Assembly (NCBI GenBank): GCA_030743445.1
Contig: JASLSL010000342.1
Span: 1 to 9,335 of the forward strand
Length of the DNA: 9,335 nt
Source of the DNA: Alphaproteobacteria bacterium
GTDB taxonomy: Bacteria > Pseudomonadota > Alphaproteobacteria > UBA8366
Direction of reading: 5' to 3'
Shown: one piece after another, positions 5,318-9,335 of the stretch
How positions within the stretch are numbered: the first letter of the stretch is position 1
Layout of the letters: each line of letters opens with the position of its first letter
Notes under the pieces: model-generated
Databases searched by the model: none
Told to the model about the DNA's origin: nothing
Seen by the model: the letters and a program-made list of their open reading frames with translations, nothing else
Made by a program: the position numbers and the translations under genes

Positions 5318-5791
5318 ATGCGGTGTCCGTTTTGTGGTCACGACGATACGCAGGTGAAGGATTCTCGGCCGACCGAGGACAACACCGCGATTCGACGCCG
5401 GCGGTACTGCGTGAATTGCGGCGCCCGGTTCACCACCTTCGAGCGGGTGCAGTTGCGCGAACTGACGGTCTTGAAAAAGACCGGCCAGCGCGAACCCTTC
5501 GACCGCGAGAAGCTGGCGCGCTCGATGCGCATCGCGCTACGCAAACGGCCGGTCGATCCGGACCGCTTGGAGCAGGTCATCAACGGCATGGTCCGGCGGC
5601 TCGAAAGCAGCGGCGAGAGCGAGATCAAGGTCGATACGATCGGCGAACTGGTGATGGATTCGCTCGCCACCCTCGATCAGGTCGGGTACGTGCGCTTCGC
5701 CTCGGTTTATCGTAACTTCCGCGAGGCCAAGGATTTCGAGGAGTTCATCACCGATGAACTCGGCACTGATACCGCAGGATCCAGCGAATGA
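5318..5791 (+). CDS. nrdR: Transcriptional repressor NrdR
   Basis: NrdR is a zinc-ribbon/ATP-cone repressor that senses ATP/dATP and binds NrdR boxes upstream of ribonucleotide reductase genes. The 157-residue length is typical. The zinc ribbon is formed by Cys3, Cys6, Cys31 and Cys34 (MRCPFCG and YCVNCG), with the characteristic basic RRRRY between. The ATP-cone spans about 49-139: LKKTGQREPFDREKLARSM at its start and RFASVYRNF at 126-134 near its end. The start is certain: GGAGGAGGG at 5302-5310, then seven bases, then ATG. I see no NrdR-box pair in this window, as expected because its targets are elsewhere. Its place between glyA and ribD is the usual alphaproteobacterial arrangement. Its 3' end overlaps ribD by 38 bases. 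Confidence 0.96.
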   Translation: MRCPFCGHDDTQVKDSRPTEDNTAIRRRRYCVNCGARFTTFERVQLRELTVLKKTGQREPFDREKLARSMRIALRKRPVDPDRLEQVINGMVRRLESSGESEIKVDTIGELVMDSLATLDQVGYVRFASVYRNFREAKDFEEFITDELGTDTAGSSE

Positions 5792-6890
5792 GCGTCATAT
5801 GGGCGCAGCGCTGGCGCTCGGCCGGCGCGGTCTGGGAATAGTTTGGCCGAACCCGGCGGTCGGTTGCGTCCTCGTACGGCATTCCGATAGCGGCGAGCGG
5901 ATTGTCGGCCGCGGCTGGACCCAGCCCGGCGGCCGTCCGCATGCCGAGACCGAGGCGTTGCGGCGGGCCGGAACAGCGGCCAAGGGGGCGACCGCCTACG
6001 TCACCCTGGAGCCCTGCAATCACCAAGGCAAGGCGCCGCCGTGCACCGAAGCGTTGATCGCGGCGGGTGTCGCCCGCGTGGTCGCCGCGATCGAGGACCC
6101 CGATCCGCGGGTCGCCGGTAAGGGCCACGCCCGGTTGCGCGACGCGGGGATCGAGGTCGTGACCGATGTGTGTGCCGACGCCGCGGCCGGGGACAATGCC
6201 GGCTACCTGATGCACCGGCGGGAAGGGCGGCCGCTGATCACGCTCAAGACGGCGACGACCCTCGACGGCCGGATCGCCGCCCATACCGGCGAGAGCAAGT
6301 GGATCACCGCCGAGGCGGCGCGCCGCCGGGCGCATCTGATGCGCGCGACCCACGACGCGGTCGTCGTCGGCATCGGCACGGCGCTGGTCGACGACCCGAC
6401 GCTGACTTGCCGGCTGCCCGGCCTCGAGGACCGCTCGCCGGTGCGTATCGTCGTCGATGCACGCATGCGGCTTCCCCTGACATCCCGGCTAGCGAAAACC
6501 GCCAAGCAGTGGGCGACCTGGATGATCGTGCTCGAAGCGGCGGACGAGGACCGTCGCAAGGCCTACGAGGATTGCGGCATCGAGGTGCTGGAAGTGGCCG
6601 CGGGGAAGAACGGTTATCCGGATCCCCGCAAGGCCCTGGCGGCGCTCGCCGGGAAGGGACTGACAAGGATCATGGTCGAGGGCGGCTCCGCGCTCGCCGC
6701 GTCGTTGATGCGCGCCGACCTGGTCGACCGGATCGCCTGGTTTCGCGCGGGCGGGATAATGGGTGGCGACGGGATCCCCGCGATCGCGCCCTATGGCGTC
6801 GATCATCTCGAAGAAATGCAGCGCTTCCAGCGGGTTACGGCGGAGTCCCTTGGTGACGACGTGCTGGAAACTTACCGCCGGCGGGACTAG
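5754..6890 (+). CDS. ribD: Bifunctional riboflavin deaminase/reductase RibD
   Basis: RibD performs the second and third steps of riboflavin synthesis: deamination of the pyrimidine formed from GTP, then NADPH-dependent reduction of the ribose side chain. The 378-residue protein has both domains. The N-terminal cytidine-deaminase-like domain (about 10-145) has the zinc site PHAETEAL (His63, Glu65) and PCNHQGKAPPC (Cys88, Cys97). The C-terminal reductase domain (about 160-375) shows LKTATTLDGRIA (164-175), SKWIT (181-185), DPTLTCR (214-220) and VEGG (308-311). The ATG at 5754 lies inside nrdR but has GAGGAG ten bases upstream and preserves the first helix, ANERHMGAALALGRRGLG. The next Met (residue 16) would cut that helix. 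ribE follows after 26 bases. No FMN riboswitch is visible before it. Confidence 0.95.
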   Translation: MNSALIPQDPANERHMGAALALGRRGLGIVWPNPAVGCVLVRHSDSGERIVGRGWTQPGGRPHAETEALRRAGTAAKGATAYVTLEPCNHQGKAPPCTEALIAAGVARVVAAIEDPDPRVAGKGHARLRDAGIEVVTDVCADAAAGDNAGYLMHRREGRPLITLKTATTLDGRIAAHTGESKWITAEAARRRAHLMRATHDAVVVGIGTALVDDPTLTCRLPGLEDRSPVRIVVDARMRLPLTSRLAKTAKQWATWMIVLEAADEDRRKAYEDCGIEVLEVAAGKNGYPDPRKALAALAGKGLTRIMVEGGSALAASLMRADLVDRIAWFRAGGIMGGDGIPAIAPYGVDHLEEMQRFQRVTAESLGDDVLETYRRRD

Positions 6891-6916
6891 GGTTGCGTCC
6901 GCAACGAGTGGATTAA

Positions 6917-7516
6917 ATGTTTACCGGTTTGATCAGCGACCTCGGACGTGTGCGGTCGATCGCGAAGGGCGGCGACACCCGGATTTCGATCGCGACCGCC
7001 TATGCCATGGACAGCGTCTATATGGGCGCTTCGATCGCATGTTCGGGCGTCTGCCTCACGGTCACCGAGAAGGGGCCGGACTGGTTCGCCGTCGATGCTT
7101 CCGAGGAAACCCTGTCCTGCACCACGATCGGTGGTTGGCGGGAGGGCACGGCGATCAATCTGGAACGCCCGTTGACGCTCGCCGACGAACTTGGCGGGCA
7201 TCTCGTGTTCGGTCATGTCGACGGGGTCGCCGAGATCGCCGACCGGCGCGAGGAGAGCGACAGCATTCGATTCACCGTAAAGCCGCCGGCCGAGTTGGCC
7301 CGCTTCATTGCGCCCAAGGGGTGCGTCGCGCTCGACGGTATTTCGCTGACCGTGAACGAGGTCGAGGATCCGGCCTTCGGGGTCAATATCATCCCGCATA
7401 CGGCGGAAAACACCTCATTCGGCGGCCTGGCGCCCGGTGATCGCGTCAATATCGAGGTGGACATGCTTGCCCGATATGTGGCACGCCTTCTGCCGCAAAG
7501 CCGACCGGAGAAGTGA
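6917..7516 (+). CDS. ribE: Riboflavin synthase (alpha chain type)
   Basis: This enzyme dismutates two molecules of 6,7-dimethyl-8-ribityllumazine into riboflavin plus the pyrimidine precursor, the last step of the pathway; it is often called ribC in alphaproteobacteria. The 199-residue protein has the hallmark start MFTGLI and two lumazine-binding barrel repeats. Repeat one covers about 1-94 with GVCLTV at 44-49. Repeat two covers about 98-190 with GHVDGVAEI (99-107), GISLTVNEV (141-149) and IIPHTAENT (158-166). The homotrimer is the known family state. The start is fixed by the MFTGLI motif, with a modest GAGTGGA a few bases before the ATG. The stop is one base before the proposed ribBX TTG start, so translation is probably coupled. 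Confidence 0.96.
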   Translation: MFTGLISDLGRVRSIAKGGDTRISIATAYAMDSVYMGASIACSGVCLTVTEKGPDWFAVDASEETLSCTTIGGWREGTAINLERPLTLADELGGHLVFGHVDGVAEIADRREESDSIRFTVKPPAELARFIAPKGCVALDGISLTVNEVEDPAFGVNIIPHTAENTSFGGLAPGDRVNIEVDMLARYVARLLPQSRPEK

Positions 7517-7520
7517 TTTG
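7507..7520 (+). promoter_or_regulatory. Ribosome site and TTG start of ribBX
   Basis: GGAGAAG (7507-7513) covers the last codons of ribE; its GGAG core lies seven bases before TTG at 7518-7520. No ATG or GTG occurs in frame at a sensible place between the ribE stop and the conserved DHBP synthase region. The TTG at 7518 is therefore the most likely start of ribBX. The in-frame ATG at 7437 lies inside ribE and would add an unrelated Cys/Arg-rich tail. Confidence 0.7.
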
Positions 7521-8690
7521 GCGGAAAAACCCAAGCTCGCAACGGTAAGCAAACAGGCGATTGCGCGCGCCGCGGAGGATCTCGCCTATCTATCGTCGAT
7601 CGAAGAGATCATCGAGGACGCGCGCAACGGCCGGATGTTTATCCTGGTCGACGACGAGGAACGCGAGAACGAAGGCGACTTGGTGATCCCGGCGCAGATG
7701 GCCACGCCCGACACGATCAATTTCATGGCGACCCACGGGCGCGGCCTGATTTGCCTGGCGCTGACCGGCGAGCGCTGCGAGCAACTCGGGCTCGACCTGA
7801 TGATCCAGCGAAACGAGTCGCGCCACAGCACCGCCTTCACCGTTTCGATCGAAGCGCGCGAGGGGGTCACGACGGGAATTTCCGCGCCCGATCGCGCCCA
7901 TACCATCGCCGTTGCGATCGATCCGACGACCGGGGCCGACGACATCGCCTCGCCGGGACATGTCTTCCCGCTGATGGCGCGCGATGGCGGCGTCCTTGTA
8001 CGCACCGGCCACACCGAAGCGGCGGTCGACCTGGCGCGGCTGGCGGGCCTCAACCCCTCCGGCGTGATCTGCGAGATCATGAACGAGGACGGCACCATGT
8101 CGCGGCTGCCGGACCTGGTGAAGTTTGCCCAGTTTCACGGCTTCAAGATCGGCGCCATCGCCGACCTGATCGCCTACCGCCGGCGCAACGACCGGATCGT
8201 CGAGCGGATCCACGAGACGACGCTGGACAGCCGGCATGGCGGCGAATTCAAGATGTATCTCTACGTCAATAAGGCGGAATATGCGGAGCACATCGCCCTG
8301 GTGAAGGGAGATATCTCCGGCAGCCAGCCGACGCTGGTGCGGATGCACGCCATCAACGTGTTCGAGGATGCCCTCGGTGCCAACCAGCGGGGCCGAGCCG
8401 GAGACCTGCAGAAGTCGATGGAGATCATCGGCAAGGAAGGCCGCGGCGTCATCGTCATCATCCGCGAGCGGAGCCGCAATTACCTATCGCGGCAGCTCGG
8501 CGCCGGCGAGGACTCGGAGCCGGGCGACGAGCCCGGCCGACCGAGGGCGTTGCGCGACTACGGCGTCGGCGCGCAAATCCTGCTCGACCTTGGGATCAAG
8601 GACATGGTCCTGCTGTCCAACACGCCGAAGACCATCGTCGCGATCGAAGGTTACGGGCTGACTGTGATCGACCGCCGCCCGATCGAGTGA
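7518..8690 (+). CDS. ribBX: DHBP synthase fused to degenerate GTP cyclohydrolase II domain (RibBX)
   Basis: The N-terminal domain (about 25-225) is 3,4-dihydroxy-2-butanone-4-phosphate synthase, which makes the four-carbon precursor of the lumazine ring from ribulose 5-phosphate. Its acidic metal-binding loop VDDEERENEGDL is at 44-55. SPGHVFPL (His148), RTGHTEAAVDLA (His165) and GVICEIMNEDG (Glu186) complete the site. The C-terminal half (about 232-390) aligns with GTP cyclohydrolase II, for example ALVKGDISG..PTLVRMH and the NTPK segment. The three zinc cysteines of RibA are replaced (roughly Asn280, Arg291 and Arg293), and the RQEGRNIGL catalytic stretch reads RERSRNYLSRQ. GTP cyclohydrolase activity is therefore very unlikely. 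This matches the published RibBX variant, so a separate ribA is expected elsewhere. Translation starts at TTG 7518; ribH follows after 16 bases. Confidence 0.93.
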   Translation: MAEKPKLATVSKQAIARAAEDLAYLSSIEEIIEDARNGRMFILVDDEERENEGDLVIPAQMATPDTINFMATHGRGLICLALTGERCEQLGLDLMIQRNESRHSTAFTVSIEAREGVTTGISAPDRAHTIAVAIDPTTGADDIASPGHVFPLMARDGGVLVRTGHTEAAVDLARLAGLNPSGVICEIMNEDGTMSRLPDLVKFAQFHGFKIGAIADLIAYRRRNDRIVERIHETTLDSRHGGEFKMYLYVNKAEYAEHIALVKGDISGSQPTLVRMHAINVFEDALGANQRGRAGDLQKSMEIIGKEGRGVIVIIRERSRNYLSRQLGAGEDSEPGDEPGRPRALRDYGVGAQILLDLGIKDMVLLSNTPKTIVAIEGYGLTVIDRRPIE

Positions 8691-8706
8691 CGACCGGGGC
8701 AAGCTC

Positions 8707-9174
8707 ATGGATTACCCCGAACCCTATATCATGATCGTCGACTCGCGGTTCTACACCGACATCGCCGACGCGATGGTTGGTGGCGCCACCGCGGTGTTGG
8801 ACGAGGCGGGGGCGACCTACGAGCGGTACAGCGTTCCGGGCGCCCTCGAAATCCCCTCGGCAATCCGGTTCGCGGTTCGCAGCCTCGACTATTGGACCGG
8901 CCGCAGGCGCTTCGACGGATATATTGCGCTCGGCTGCGTGATCCGCGGCGAGACCGCGCACTACGATCTCGTCTGCCAGGAAAGCTTTCGCGGCCTGTCC
9001 GATCTGATGAGCCAATACACATTGGCCATCGGCAATGGAATTCTGACCTGCGATACCCGCGAGCAGGCGATGGAACGGGCCGCCGTCGATCGGCGCAACA
9101 AGGGTGGAGAGGTGGCGCGGACCTGCCTTGCGATGGTCGATCTGAAGAACCGTTTCCGTCTGTACCCCCGATGA
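8707..9174 (+). CDS. ribH: 6,7-dimethyl-8-ribityllumazine synthase
   Basis: RibH condenses the ribityl-pyrimidine from the RibD branch with the DHBP from RibB to form the lumazine used by riboflavin synthase. The 155-residue protein has the expected motifs: VDSRFY near the N-terminus, VPGALEIP (43-50), ALGCVIRGETAHYDLVC (74-90, with catalytic His85), GNGILT (109-114) and NKGGEVA (131-137). A short extra segment, DYWTGRR (61-67), sits before the central strand and looks like a slightly lengthened loop. The start ATG has only a modest GGGG about seven bases upstream. The gene sits between ribBX and nusB in the usual ribH-nusB order, and its TGA overlaps the nusB ATG in an ATGA. Confidence 0.95.
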   Translation: MDYPEPYIMIVDSRFYTDIADAMVGGATAVLDEAGATYERYSVPGALEIPSAIRFAVRSLDYWTGRRRFDGYIALGCVIRGETAHYDLVCQESFRGLSDLMSQYTLAIGNGILTCDTREQAMERAAVDRRNKGGEVARTCLAMVDLKNRFRLYPR

Positions 9175-9335
9175 GCGAGGGCGCGGAAGCTTCGCTCGGG
9201 CAGCGGCGGCGTGCGGCGCGCCTGGCCGCGGTTCAGGCGCTCTACCAAATGGAACTGGCGGCGAGCACGGCCGACGACGTGATCGGAGAGTTCGCCGATC
9301 GCCGGGATGCCGGCGGCGACGAGGGCCTGACCCCG
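9171..9335 (+). CDS. nusB: Transcription antitermination factor NusB, N-terminal part (3' truncated by window edge)
   Basis: Only the first 55 codons are present; the frame is open to the last base. NusB pairs with NusE (ribosomal protein S10) on boxA RNA to promote antitermination of rRNA operons. After a short polar leader, RRRAARLAAVQALYQMEL (12-29) is the typical first helix of NusB, which helps form its RNA-binding surface. The following AASTADDVIGEFADRRD fits the second helix. The ATG overlaps the ribH stop as ATGA, which fixes the start and implies coupling. The ribH-nusB order is widely conserved in proteobacteria, supporting the call despite the truncation. Confidence 0.92.
   Translation, partial: MSEGAEASLGQRRRAARLAAVQALYQMELAASTADDVIGEFADRRDAGGDEGLTP

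Overview
The window looks like a chromosomal segment of a GC-rich alphaproteobacterium, probably Rhodospirillales-like. The evidence is the gene order rpiB-glyA-nrdR-ribD-ribE-ribBX-ribH-nusB, a MucR/Ros-family regulator, and high-GC coding sequence. The organism assignment is inference from gene order and protein style; no rRNA or other marker is present.

Left part (1-2650). The window opens inside a glutathione S-transferase-like gene (+). Its stop codon shares four bases with the stop of a convergent gene for a Tat-exported intradiol ring-cleavage dioxygenase (-). Divergent from the dioxygenase is a two-gene unit (+): a class I SAM-dependent methyltransferase and a 76-residue conserved-type small protein coupled to it by a strong Shine-Dalgarno site. 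A compact terminator zone (about 2565-2621) separates this unit from the convergent mucR-like gene. It holds a near-perfect palindrome and a separate GC-rich hairpin followed by a T-tract on the minus strand.

Middle (2650-3510). The mucR-like gene (-) encodes a Ros-type DNA-binding protein whose zinc-ligand positions read Cys-Asp-His-Tyr instead of Cys-Cys-His-His. The 423 bases between it and rpiB hold no convincing gene. Counted over 3121-3240, the stretch is only 30% GC. It contains two inverted copies of a TTGACTCAA-type element 43 bp apart, a 12-bp AT palindrome and a GTAACC/GGTTAC dyad. Closer to rpiB sits a good extended -10 promoter.

Right part (3511-9335). Eight co-directional, tightly packed genes form a likely operon. 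rpiB (pentose phosphate interconversion) and glyA (serine/glycine and one-carbon supply) come first, then nrdR (repressor of ribonucleotide reductase genes). ribD, ribE, ribBX and ribH cover riboflavin synthesis except for the GTP cyclohydrolase II step, and nusB (transcription antitermination) runs off the end. The ribB gene is the RibBX variant: a normal DHBP synthase domain fused to a GTP cyclohydrolase II-like domain without its zinc cysteines. A separate ribA must therefore exist elsewhere if the pathway is complete.

I see no mobile element, CRISPR array, tRNA or rRNA, and no convincing new multi-gene system. The best leads are the regulatory region upstream of mucR/rpiB, the altered zinc finger, the degenerate RibA domain, the REP-like palindrome and the small coupled protein.
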